This document shows, piece by piece, positions 43,982 through 54,914 of a stretch of 64,000 bases of DNA. The stretch's first letter is position 1. Each line of letters starts with the position of its first letter. Below the pieces are notes generated by a model. The model worked only from the letters and a program-made list of their open reading frames with translations, was not told the origin of the DNA and searched no databases. The position numbers were made by a program, and so were the translations under genes. The DNA is from Rhynchopus euleeides (taxonomy: Eukaryota; Euglenozoa; Diplonemea; Diplonemida; Diplonemidae): NCBI GenBank assembly GCA_963210315.1, contig OY723242.1:2542001-2606000 (forward strand). Direction: 5' to 3'.

Positions 43982-44351
43982 TACAGCCAATTAACGCCGC
44001 CCCACACTACATCCCACTTGAAGGGGTTCGTCCGCTACAAACAGAAATGACGTTCAGCCTGCCCCAGCCCCACCCTGGTTTGCGATGCGTTCTGTTCGAC
44101 AGTTTGGGGGCTTCTCTTGTCGGTTTGCGGGTTCGCTCCCATTTCGAGAACCATTTCCGGCTGGGCAGCTCAGTTTGAGAACCATTTTGGGCGAGCCAAC
44201 GTAGTTCTCGTGTTGGATGAGGACCCCCTTTTTGTGTACTTCCTGAACATCCCATCACAGCCACCACCGTCTTGCTGCAGGCGAATTACTTCGCACCACC
44301 CACACCCCCACCCTACACACTACGACCTCCGTCGTCCCTCAATCCAAAGAC

Positions 44352-45405
44352 ATGAAGCAGATGCGGGCCCACGAGGTGAAGCAGTACGGTCAGGAGATCG
44401 ATGCTTACGTCGCTGTGGTGCGGGACAACGTGAAGCTGTCAGACTTCCTTCAGAGGGCAGGCCGCAACTGCGTCTGCCTGGAGCGGTTCGTGTATGTGCC
44501 CTCCCCTGCATGTCTTTCAAAACCTCGTCGAACAACGGCATTGTCTCTGCCCTCTGCCATGTCTCTGAGTGTTTCTGGGTACATCGGGAGTCGCGATCCC
44601 GACACTCGGCTCCTTGGAAAGCGACAAACACTCCACATGCTGTGGGTGTTATGCATTTGAAGAAGTCTTTGACCTGGTTCTTCCTGATTCAACGCATCAA
44701 GTGGTCATGGAAAACACACCCAGTCAAAAGAACGCACTGGCACATTCTATCTATCACTGCTGCATTGCCGCTTCCACTCACACACCCTGCAGCAACATGG
44801 AGACGGTCTACTTCGTTGGCGATGTCTACCCTGACAAGATGGCTGCGCTGAAGATTCGCCGTCGCAACAAGTTCCGTGTCGAGGTGCGTAAGTCCAACGT
44901 GCTGCTGCTCAGCATCAAGGGCAAGGCACACCTGTCCTTGGAAGAGGCGTTGGAGATCGTGCACGGCTCCCCCCTGAAGAACTACCTGCACGCCATCGAG
45001 GTTGTTGCCGTCGTGCCGCAGGGGCACATCCGCGGCAAGGCGTCGAAGCCGTCTGCCCATGCCTACATCAAGTTCGTCAACCCTGAGGTGGCCAAGCAGT
45101 GTGTGAACATTGTGGACGCTTTGCCCTACAACGGATGCTTCGTGCATTCACCCCAGCTGGACGCGCACGCGTTCATGATGAACGAGTCGGAGTACGCTGA
45201 GCGCAGGTCCTTCGTGTGGGTCAACCCTGACGTGCAGGAGGCCGGTCAGTCGTCAGTGGCTGCTTCCAGTGGGTGCCTTGACTCGCCGCACAGCAGCGCC
45301 GGCACACCGGCACTCGAGGACCTTACCCGTCACACCAGTGACTACGATATCATGTACGACGACAGCTTCGGCTATTCGCCGGACATGATTCAGGCTTTGT
45401 ATTAA
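44352..45405 (+). CDS. Two-exon protein, possible RNA-recognition-like fold, function unknown
   Basis: Exons 44352-44491 and 44793-45405 give 250 residues: MKQMRAHEVKQYGQE... then ...LERFV joined to NMETVYFVGDVYPDK. The start is the first ATG of exon 1, preceded by pyrimidine-rich DNA. The central part alternates strands and helices: 'TVYFVGDVYPDKMAAL', 'KSNVLLLSIKG', 'LSLEEALEIVHGSPL', 'SAHAYIKFVNPEVAKQC'. The last of these is reminiscent of the RNP1 region and helix 2 of an RRM, but not a firm match. The tail is Ser/Asp-rich and acidic. There is no signal peptide or membrane segment. Upstream exons cannot be excluded because an acceptor-like TTGCTGCAG lies at 44271-44279. Confidence 0.65.
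44492..44792 (+). other. Intron of the 44352 gene (301 nt)
   Basis: The donor is GTATGTGCCC and the acceptor CACACACCCTGCAG. Removal joins codon GT|C and keeps one frame across both exons. The donor matches the GTATG of the FAM184-like introns. Confidence 0.8.
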
Positions 45406-46116
45406 CTGCCACTGCCGTGTGCACCATCTCTTCGAACCCTCGGTCAGCCGAATCATTTTTTTTTACCGCAAATCGTAGCCCCTCTATCCATGACACCACT
45501 CTCTGTACCCTGCGTTAACGGATACATGGAATTTCGCCATCAACTGCCAAGGGCAAGCCTGCCGGCGAGAAAGCATCTTTTTTGTCAGAGCAAATGTTGA
45601 TGTGATGGTGATGTCAACGTGCTCATGAGGCACTACTGCTGGCCTCAAACACATATTCCCTGGTCCGTTTTCCTTCTTCTGCTGCTTCGAGCGTACTATT
45701 CCCTCTCTGTGGGGGTCTTCGCTGGTCGTTATCCTTCGTCAATCTTCGTCAGTTTTCAGCAAATTCAACAGGAAATACACCAAAATGCACTGACGATCAC
45801 CCCGTAGCGAAGACCCCCTGTGCCTCTTTTTTTGTCTAACCCGGAACAACAACGGTTTTTGTTCCTGTTGCTATCCTTCTTCTTGCAAATCTGCCCTGAG
45901 TGCACGCGACAAAAACCTCGTGCTATTGCTTGTTGGTTGCTCGCCAAGTCGTTCTTTATTGCCGTTCATGCCCAGTGCCTGTGGCGGCCTGGTACATCCC
46001 TTTCATCTTTACATCCCCACACCTTGTTGTTTGACATTTTCTGCGTCGCCAACTCAGGAAACTTATCACCGACGCCTGAGACCCGCTCCGTCAGAAGTTC
46101 ATCAGACAATTATTAA
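45406..46116. other. Intergenic region with a MITE and part of a dispersed repeat
   Basis: The 3' flank of the preceding gene. The stretch 46044-46076 (GCGTCGCCAACTCAGGAAAC and neighbours) repeats sequence found near 23308 and 43686. No gene is seen. Confidence 0.5.
45711..45818. mobile_element. MITE, GGGGGTCTTCGCT family
   Basis: Ends GGGGGTCTTCGCTGGTCG and GTAGCGAAGACCCCC, 108 bp, flanked by TGT on both sides. Confidence 0.9.
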
Positions 46117-46441
46117 AACCCTGTGCCTGGAACTTTTTCCAAAAAAAAATTTTTTCGTACAAGGCCAAAAAATGGCCAAAAAACCCGAAAATCGGGTTTG
46201 TAGGGTATAGGTACCCTGTCTGAAAATGCAAAATATGGCCCCGGAGGTGCCCCCAGAGTGAATTAAAATCGGAAAAACGCTATTTTTCACCTACGGGAAA
46301 TCCCCCAAAATAGGGGTCCCCAGCCACGTACCCAAAAAAATGTCCCGCGCTCCTCTAAGTCACTCTGGATTTTTATTATGTCCTCCATATCTGACATATG
46401 GGTCCAGGAACACCGGTTTTTGGCCTCAGAAAGTCGAAAAA
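46117..46441. repeat. Solo left-terminal segment of the TTAA element
   Basis: About 325 bp nearly identical to 46540-46866, beginning ACCCTGTGCCTGGAACTTT after TTAA. It appears to be a truncated older copy lying ~420 bp upstream of the complete element. Confidence 0.8.
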
Positions 46442-46539
46442 TCGGTGTGAAATTTTTTTTTCTGACCAGGACCCCCTAAAAAGGCCGTTTTCCCTATATA
46501 CACAGGGCATTTCATCTGAAAAACTGCCTGCCGTGTTAA

Positions 46540-49500
46540 ACCCTGTGCCTGGAACTTTGTCCAAAATTTTTTTTTTCGTACAAGGCCAAAAAATGGCCAA
46601 AAAACCCGAAAATCGGGTTTGTAGGGTATAGGTACCCTGTCTGAAAATGCAAAATATGGCCCCGGAGGTGCCCCCAGAGTGAATTAAAATCGGAAAAACG
46701 CTATTTTTCACCTACGGGAAATCCCCCAAAATAGGGGTCCCCAGCCACGTACCCAAAAAAAATGTCCCGCGCTCCTCTAAGTCACTCTGGATTTTTATTA
46801 TGTCCTCCATATCTGACATATGGGTCCAGGAACACCGGTTTTTGGCCTCAGAAAGTCGAAAAATCCGGGGGGGGGGGGGGCGGGGGGGGGCTTCACCTAA
46901 ATTCCCCGGCTACCCGCCGGGTACCCGTATTGGATTAGTGTGATGTGGTGGCGCGGGTCCGGGAAGATCGGGTGGTGGGACTTTCCAACCCCCCCCCCCC
47001 CCGCCCCTACGTGGGGATCTCCATCGTCTCGTAGTTGTTTCAGTGGTCAGGTAAACCCGCAGCTCCGCAAACAACACTGTTTCTAACACTGTGTCGTCGG
47101 CTTCCGCCCTGCCTGTCACCTCGACAAGCAGCAGACACCCGAGAGTAGCAGCGCCCGGTTCGCCCCCGGGACCAAGAAAAAACGTGGCAAGGTTGCTACA
47201 GTTGGCTCGATGACGCACGCACCCGCCCGCCTGCCCGCCCCTCAATCCCGTTACTTCCCGGTTGTTGCATTCCCGTGTAGACCACCCGCACCCGTTGCCT
47301 TTCCCCCTGTGTCCCAGTTTCCGGCATTCTGACCACCCGCAACAGGCGCGCGCTCACACATGTGAGAGATGAGCACCCCGAGAGGGAGGGGCGCTGTGAA
47401 GAGAACGTGCTCGGCTTGCAGTTCGTCTGACGCTTTGCTCTTCCGGGTGGAGAACCTTCCGGACTGCCTTCTCGTGGTTCTTGGTGTGAAGGCCGCGCAG
47501 CCCACCCCACAGCGACGTGGTCGCCCCCCAAAGACCGACAAGCCTCCATCCCCTCCGCCTCAGCCCCTTCTGGACCTATGCGAGCAGTGTTTGGGCAACC
47601 AGATCTCGTTGGAAACGAAGCCCCCCTGTGCAAGCAAATTCTTCGGCTGTTTGCAACATGTCTCGCAGAGTAACGTGCTGTCGCCCGACCAGCTTGCGAG
47701 GCTGGGCGTCCCGAGCTGGGTCGACCCCCGTCGTGCAGTGTGCCAGCCATGCGTCCTGAAGGTCCGGGCGGCTACGACCAAGTCGCCTCGTCGGGCGCAG
47801 ACGGATGCCGAGCTTCTGCTGCGTCTGGGTCTGTCATCAGAGAGCGGCATCCTGAACTACCAGCAGAGGGAGGTCCTCCACTGCCTGATCTCCGGGGCAG
47901 AGGAGCAGCTTGGCAGGAAGCTCCAGCTTACCCTCCCTCACAGCTGCCGACGGATGCTGAAGCGGCATGCCAGTGATGCAGAACGGTGTCCTCAGAAACG
48001 GCCCCGCTTCCCCGACGGACTCACAGAGTCCGTAGTCGCGATGTACGAGGCGTACTCGCGGCAGGGGTTCAGAGCACGGCTGAAGTCGGGTGAGCGGCAG
48101 CGCTTCTTGGTGCAGAACCCTAAGAAAATTTGGGAACTGCACCAAGAAAAGCACCCTGGCTTTTCCTGTTCGCTACGGGCTTTTTATCGTCTTCGCCCCC
48201 CCCACGTGACGATAAAGAGCCGTGAGGACGGCTCTGCCTGCATGAGGCGAGTCGAGTTGCAGCTACTGTTGGAGGACTGGCAAGAACTCACACAGGCTCG
48301 CTGCTCCTGCTCTGCAACACCGCCTCAGTCAGTTGACGATCTTGTGCGTGCGTTTGTGTGCGCGACTACCCCATGCTTCTCTGCAACGCAGGTGCCCGTG
48401 CTTGACTTCACTGCTGCTTGCGCAGCGGGGGTCTGTACCGAGGATGGTTGCGGGGTGATGCCTTGGTGCCAATGCATGCCTGATCTTGTGAAGTCAGGGG
48501 TGACAGTCCGTTCCCGCCGCTTCCGTCGTGGTAAATTCCCTAGTGAAAAGGGTATTAAAACCACCATCATTGCGGAAGATGCCGATTGTGCGGCATGGCA
48601 GAAGCGTGCTGCTGTTGCGACAACCCGTTACGTAGAGCACAAGTTCGTTCGCAACAGGCAGGACCAGGCACGGGCTCAGGGCAATGGCGCGTACTCTCTG
48701 CTTTCTGACTTTGCAGCGAGGTGGCGTCCACGATCGGAGCGAGGACCTACCCACGCCAACTACAACCCCCGATTCACAAGTATCTTGGTCAACATGCTGC
48801 AATTCCTCCCGACTGCGATGGGTGAGCCGCATTACATTACCTACTTCGTCATCTCTCCCGTGGCAAAACAGGATCGCAACTTTGTGAATGCCGCGCATGC
48901 GAAGTTGCTCTCAAAACTTCTCTCGGACGATGTAACCGTGACCTCTGTCTGGTCTGATGGCGGATCGCATTTCAAGTGCAGCGGCCTTGCTTCCTTTCTA
49001 CAGGCGTACCCGGGTATCACAGTGAATTTCCGTGCGTCGGATCATGGCAAGGATGTCTACGACGCTGAGGGTGGGGTGCTGAAGTCCGCTGCCTCGCTGG
49101 CTAACCTCCGGTCTACGTCCCTTGCAACACCCATCGCACATGCTGCAGCTCTGGTTGATTGGGGAAAAGAGAACTTCCGTTGCAAAGACCTTGCTGGTAA
49201 TGCGTCACGGAAGGTCCTGGAGCGTGATTTCGTGTTTCTTTCCCAACAGGAGATCGCCGACTGGGCGGCATCTTCTCGCCGCTACGCGACGATGGATGGT
49301 ATCCGCCTGTATCACAGCTTCTGCGCTGACACCACTGATGGCTTCAAGGTGGTCGGCAAGAAAGTGACGTGTCCCTGCCCTCCGACAGGCTGCGATGAAG
49401 GGTGTGTGAACCTGACGAAGGGATTCAGGAAGGTTTGGGTCCCCGAGCCCTACGTGCCGACCGCGACCGTGCCGCGGCCTTCCCGGGTCCCCGAGTACCC

Positions 49501-50397
49501 GTCTGAGAAGCCTGCGGACGATGTCATTTCCGTTACTGATGAGGACAGTCGCAGCTGCACTTCTGGATCTGACGTTAACACGTACATGTCCACGAGCTGC
49601 AGCTCCGCCACTGACTCGGAGGATACACCTCACGATCCCCGCGATGCTACTGACTTTGTGTACCACCCTACGGAGGACACAGCGACCGACAACGGTACTC
49701 GCTCTTTTGTGGTGTACGACTCCGCCCCAGCGTGGGATTCGGGTCGGGGGTTGGACATGTTGTGTGCGGCACTTGCACCTTGGGGGAGTGTTGAACGGCG
49801 TGTACGTAATGTACAAGTATCCGTTGAGTGCGGTTACATTGCGCTGATTCGAGCCCAGCACCACCTCGCAGGGAAGGAGGTGACGGCCACTGCGCCCTCG
49901 AGAAAAAACCATTCTGAGCTTTGCGAAAGAAGTCTTCGGTCTGTCTTATCCTCAGGTGGGGCATTTGCCAATGCTCGGCTGCCCTGAGGTTTCTGTGTGG
50001 ACAGAGAAGCATCTTGGGAGTGAGGTACTCCAGTTAAATCAGGTTGATGATATTTCTCGCCTCCCTCACCGGAGCGTCGTGTACCTGGAGAACAGTAAGA
50101 AGAGGGTCGCAGGACACTTCGTGTTTGTGGTGCATGAAGAAGCAGAATCATGAGGCGATTGAGCAGGAATCTCAAAAGGTCGGCTGCCCCGCCCCACCGC
50201 CCCCCTTTCCCCCAATTTGCCGCTCCTCTCCCTGCCACCACTTCCCGAAATATTTCGAATTCGACATGTCCCCGGGATTTCTACTATGTCGAAGATTTCG
50301 ACCATTGGGTTAAGAAAACCTAAAAATATAGGGGGGAGGTGCTGCAGGATTGCACTGAAAATTTTATCTAACTCGGTCAAAATTCCAGGCACGGGGT
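46540..50397. mobile_element. TTAA-flanked DNA transposon, 3.9 kb
   Basis: The left end ACCCTGTGCCTGGAACTTTG and the right end CAAAATTCCAGGCACGGGGT are inverted repeats (18 of 20 match). TTAA directly flanks both (46536-46539, 50398-50401), as in piggyBac and Kolobok elements. It encloses one large transposase-like gene on the plus strand. A pure-G tract begins near 46866. Confidence 0.8.
47369..50153 (+). CDS. DDE-like transposase of the TTAA element, one frameshift
   Basis: The main frame 47369-49987 (872 codons) starts MSTPRGRGAVKRTC with paired-cysteine motifs in the first ~130 residues (CSAC, CEQC, CQPC) suggesting zinc binding. Mid-protein 'SVWSDGGSHFKCSG' (Asp ~530), then 'ASDHGKDVYDAEGGVLKSAA', resembles the D-G-x(2)-H-F-K ... 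H-G-K ... D ... G-G-x-x-K core of a class of uncharacterised eukaryotic transposases. An acidic Ser/Thr linker and a C-terminal domain follow. An extra A in the run 49903-49908 shifts the frame; the other frame continues 'TILSFAKEVFGLSYPQVG' to 50153 (EEAES). So the copy is probably slightly damaged, or the run is miscounted. Family placement among TTAA-using superfamilies is uncertain. Confidence 0.65.
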
Positions 50398-50401
50398 TTA
50401 A

Positions 50402-50672
50402 AAAACGCTGCTTCAGGCACACTGCTCCTGAGACCCTTCTGTCAGAAGTTTATCAGAATTTTAACAACGCTGCTTCAGGCACCCCACGTGCGGATTCTTT
50501 TAATTCACGCGCCCCGCAGGCTGTGTTTGAGTGTTCTGCGTTCGCAGAACACCAACTGTCGGTTGCCCCCCCCCCCCATTCTCTCTTGAGATTCACTCGG
50601 TTAAATAGGGGTTTAACTGTCGCTGAATCGTGAGATTCGCTCGGTTACTGGGGGGGGGCAAATACAAGCATA
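50402..50672. repeat. Dispersed repeat flanking the TTAA element
   Basis: Parts recur elsewhere. CTGTCAGAAGTTTATCAGA resembles 46089-46108 on the other side of the element. The GTTCTGCGTTCG-AGAACAC hairpin and CTTGAGATTCACTCGGTT recur near 23380-23440 and 43758-43820. AACGCTGCTTCAGGCA occurs twice, 61 bp apart. Confidence 0.65.
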
Positions 50673-50756
50673 TATGCTTGTATTAAGCGTGCCAGCTCGC
50701 GTAATTTGGAGTTTTGTGATTATATTTTAACTTTTTATACTGCTAATACAAGCATA
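50673..50756. mobile_element. Small MITE sharing TIRs with the pogo-like element
   Basis: Ends TATGCTTGTATTA and TAATACAAGCATA, about 84 bp. The left end is the second half of a 25-bp perfect palindrome (50661-50685). Confidence 0.65.
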
Positions 50757-51084
50757 CTATGGGGGTCTTCGCTGGTCGACAAACTTCGACAAACTTCGTC
50801 GTTCGTCACATAATTAGGAAAACGGCTGTTTCAGGGGGTTTTTCACCGAAGACGGCAGTGTTCTGACGACGACGACAGGGGTCTTCGACAAAAACTTCGT
50901 CAGCGAAGACCCCCCCCCCCAAAAATGAATTAAAAACCGGTTTTTCGGGGATTCTCGCTGTTCGTCACCTGTCGTCAAATTTCGACAAAATTCGACAATT
51001 TTCACCTAAACCGACGGAAAATGCACCAAAATGCACCACCCACAGCCTGGGTCGGCCCAGGGTCTGGACACCACTCCTGGACCC

Positions 51085-52231
51085 GGCCCAGTACGGGCGA
51101 GATCGGCCCATAGCCGGCCCAGCACTGCCGAGATCGGCCCATGTCCGGCCCAGCACTGCCGAGATCGGCCCATAGCCGGCCCAGTACGGGCGAGATCGGC
51201 CCATAGCCGGCCCAGCACTGCCGAGATCGGCCCATAGCCGGCCCAGTACGGGCGAGATCGGCCCATAGCCGGCCCAGCACTGCCGAGATCGGCCCATGTC
51301 CGGCCCAGTACGTGCGAGATCGGCCCATAGCCGGCCCAGCACTGCCGAGATCGGCCCATGTCCGGCCCAGCACTGCCGAGATCGGCCCATAGCCGGCCCA
51401 GTACGGGCGAGATCGGCCCATAGCCGGCCCAGCACTGCCAAGATCGGCCCATGTCCGGCCCAGTACGTGCGAGATCGGCCCATAGCCGGCCCAGCACTGC
51501 CGAGATCGGCCCATGTCCGGCCCAGCACTGCCGAGATCGGCCCATAGCCGGCCCAGTACGGGCGAGATCGGCCCATAGCCGGCCCAGCACTGCCGAGATC
51601 GGCCCATGTCCGGCCCAGTACGTGCGAGATCGGCCCATAGCCGGCCCAGCACTGCCGAGATCGGCCCATGTCCGGCCCAGCACTGCCGAGATCGGCCCAT
51701 AGCCGGCCCAGTACGGGCGAGATCGGCCCATAGCCGGCCCAGCACTGCCGAGATCGGCCCATGTCCGGCCCAGTACGTGCGAGATCGGCCCATAGCCGGC
51801 CCAGCACTGCCGAGATCGGCCCATGTCCGGCCCAGTACGTGCGAGATCGGCCCATAGCCGGCCCAGCACTGCCGAGATCGGCCCATAGCCGGCCCAGTAC
51901 GGGCCAGATCGGCCCATGTCCGGCCCAGTACGGCCGAGATCGGCCCGTAGCCGGCCCAGCACTGCCGAGATCGGCCCATGTCCGGCCCAGCACTGCCGAG
52001 ATCGGCCCATAGCCGGCCCAGCACTGCCGAGATCGGCCCATGTCCGGCCCAGCACTGCCGAGATCGGCCCATAGCCGGCCCAGTACGGGCGAGATCGGCC
52101 CATAGCCGGCCCAGCACTGCCGAGATCGGCCCATAGCCGGCCCAGTACGTGCGAGATCGGCCCATAGCCGGCCCAGTACTGCCGAGATCGGCCTATGTCC
52201 GGCCCAGTACGGGCGAGATCGGCCCATAGCC
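51085..52231. repeat. 31-bp minisatellite array A, 37 units
   Basis: Same unit family as 2068-6562, with a private variant TACGTGCGAG common here but rare in copy 1. Confidence 0.95.
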
Positions 52232-52245
52232 GGCCTAGTCGTAGG

Positions 52246-52458
52246 ATGCTGAACGAAGACAGCCAGCAGGCGCTGCTCTTCGATGACTACTCTACAGAGA
52301 CGAAGATCACGACACTCGTGGTCACAGACGTGCAGGCCTCGACCCTCTGCTTGGAGAAGTCTTTCGAGGGAATGCGGAAGGCGCTAAAAATCCACAACCA
52401 TGTGATCCGGAAGTGCATTGCGGGCATGGCGGGTATGAGGCAGGACATCGTCAGTGTC
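52246..52458 (+). pseudogene. Class III nucleotide cyclase fragment, second copy
   Basis: Nearly identical to 6577-6789 (VVTDVQASTLCLEKS retained; two substitutions seen: GYS to DYS and LEI to LKI). It lies at the same place between arrays A and B. Confidence 0.6.
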
Positions 52459-52858
52459 TGGACAGCACTCCTGGGCTCGGCCCAGGGACTGGACATCACT
52501 CCCTGGCTCGGCCCAGTGTCTGGACAGCACTCCTGGGCTCGGCCCAGGGTCTGGACACCACTCCCTGGCTCGGCCCAGGGACTGGACAGCACTCCTGAGC
52601 TCGGCCCAGTGCCTGGACAGCACTCCTGGGCTCGGCCCAGGGTCTGGACACCACTCCCTGGCTCGGCCCAGGGTCTGGACATCACTCCTGGGCTCGGCCC
52701 AGTGTCTGGACATCACTCCTGGGCTCGGCCCAGTGTCTGGACACCACTCCCTGGCTCGGCCCAGGGTCTGGACATCACTCCTGGGCTCGGCCCAGTGTCT
52801 GGACAGCACTCCTGGGCTCGGCCCAGTGTCTGGACACGACTCGTCGGCTCGGCCCAGT
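52452..52858. repeat. 31-bp minisatellite array B, about 13 units
   Basis: Same unit as 6783-7530, followed by the same inverted unit. Confidence 0.9.
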
Positions 52859-53583
52859 GGGTCGAGCCCAGGAGTGATGTCCAGACACTGTCTGGACGGG
52901 AAGCTCCCCGCAGTGAGTGGTCGGGGGCCGTGGCCACGACCTCGGGGTGATGTCCAGCCGAGCAGAACGTGGCACCCGGAGTACCGAGTGTTTGCTCCAC
53001 TCAGAGGGGGTTCGATGCAGGACCCCTTCCCAGTCATGATCTCCTCAGTGCCTCCATCGATCCCCTCCGTCAGGGATCTTGCTGTGTGTAACATTAGCAC
53101 AAGACCTAAACCCGCATCGCGTACCCATCCTTCGAAACCGTGCGATGTGCAATGTTGTGTTCATGTAGCTAGCTCGGAGAGTGTCTTAGCGAGCCCGCAA
53201 GGCTAGCTATATTTGCACCGTCCAACCAAATCTTGCTCAGCTTCGACTTGGCGCCGAGAGAGTTACGAGCGCTGCCCATAGAATCAGGTGTGCCGGGCGT
53301 GTGTGTCTTTATCAACACACGCAGACTCCTGCATACAGTAGACGGCCTACAGGCGAGGCGGAGTGTGACCTACTGTTGGGGGTGGTGAACTGGTCTGCGA
53401 CGTCATCCTGCTGGTGTGCGACGTCTCCACCTCCTGCGGCACAGGGGGCCTTGTGATCTGGAGCGCTGGGGCAGCGCGGTGCAATGTCGGAGTGCGGACG
53501 GGCCAAGTCCCCCTGCTCCTGTGCATGCAGCGCAGATTTCTTGTTGCTGCGGTCCAGACAGCGGGCCGAGACCGGATGTGATG
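52859..53583. other. Linker between arrays B and C of giant element 2
   Basis: Near-identical to 7531-8252; no recognised gene. Confidence 0.6.
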
Positions 53584-54141
53584 TCGGCCCACCCTCGGGA
53601 CATCACTGCCTGGCTCGGCCCACCCTCTGGACAGGACTGCGTGGCTCGGCCCATTCTCGGGACAGCACTGCCTAGCTCGGCCCACCCTCGGGACAGCACT
53701 GTCTGGCTCGGCCCGTTCTCGGGACAGCACTGTCTGGCTCGGCCCATTCTCGGGACAGCACTGTCTGGCTCGGCCCACCCTTGGGACAGCACTGCCTGGC
53801 TCGGCCCATTCTCGGGACAGCACTGCCTAGCTCGGCCCACCCTCGGGACAGCACTGTCTGGCTCGGCCCGTTCTCGGGACAGCACTGTCTGGCTCGGCCC
53901 ATTCTCGGGACAGCACTGTCTGGCTCGGCCCGTTCTCGGGACAGCACTGTCTGGCTCGGCCCATTCTCGGGACAGCACTGTCTGGCTCGGCCCATTCTCG
54001 GGACAGCACTGTCTGGCTCGGCCCACCCTTGGGACAGCACTGCCTGGCTCGGCCCATTCTCGGGACATCACTGTCTGGCTCGGCCCACCCTTGGGACAGC
54101 ACTGTCTGGCTCGGCCCGTTCTCGGGACAGCACTGCCTGGC
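53584..54141. repeat. 31-bp minisatellite array C, 18 units
   Basis: Same unit as 8253-10701; 18 x 31 bp. Confidence 0.95.
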
Positions 54142-54500
54142 TCCGCTTCGTGCCAGCACGAGCACTAGCCGTTGCTCCTGCATTGCCCCAGGCGGCCAGC
54201 TCCCATCTTGGCTTGGCCCAGGATGACAGGTTGATCTCAATGTTTACCCGTGACACGGGCCCCGCCGTGCCTTCTCGTCCTGTGAGGGCTGAACAATGCA
54301 CAGGGACCGCTCGACATTATTTTTTGGGTCCAAATGCGTGCTCCCAGCTAGGGGCCACCCAACTCCCCGCCCTTTTTTTTGCCTCCGATTTGGCCCATTT
54401 TCGGCCCATTTTGCCCTGCACCAGCCTGCACTTTTTTGCACCGGCTAGCGAAGACCCCCTATATCACTAAATTTATTTACCAGGCTAATACAAGCATATA

Positions 54501-54609
54501 GGGGGCCCTCGCTACCAGTCACTGCTCGTCACAGCTCGTCAGTCAGTGAGGGGAAGTGGGCCGTGGCTCACTTTTTCTCACTCAGTCACACTTGGTAGCG
54601 AAGGCCCCC
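54501..54609. mobile_element. MITE, 109-bp family, inside a palindromic transposon junction
   Basis: Ends GGGGGCCCTCGCTACCAG and TGGTAGCGAAGGCCCCC, flanked by ATA on both sides. It sits between two inverted ~35-bp arms (CACTAAATTTATTTACCAGG at 54465 and its complement ending at 54657). Confidence 0.9.
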
Positions 54610-54914
54610 ATAATAATATAATTATATGCTTGTATTAGCCTGGTAAATAAATTTAGTGCTTTGTGGTGGAGAACCCCCGATAAATGCCTGCAACAGGGGA
54701 GGGGGGCAGTGGCTGGGGTGGGGGGTGGGGGCTGACCTCCAATCGACTCTCGCAGATCTTGAAACTAGCAGCGTTTTCTCTGATACCATATTTTGCGCAC
54801 GGTTGAAACTAGTCGTGGTGGATGGGATGAGACACAGGCCATTGTGCCCAGAGAGCGCATGGAGAGAGAGGGATTTGAGGCCCCCCGCCCCCAGGTTCCC
54901 TGCCCACCTGGAGA

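Larger units (their letters stand above)
50761..54459. mobile_element. Giant minisatellite-bearing TIR element, copy 2 (3699 bp)
   Basis: Same ends, same segment order and near-identical unique segments as 1756-11020, with TAT on both flanks (50758-50760, 54460-54462). The size difference is almost wholly array length: 37, 13 and 18 units here against 145, 24 and 79 in copy 1. Confidence 0.88.

Noticed and set aside
42849-45818. Assigning the 3-bp-duplication MITEs to the TTAA or pogo transposase found here
   Set aside because: Their ends and target duplications (three variable bases) differ from both the TTAA element and the TA element.
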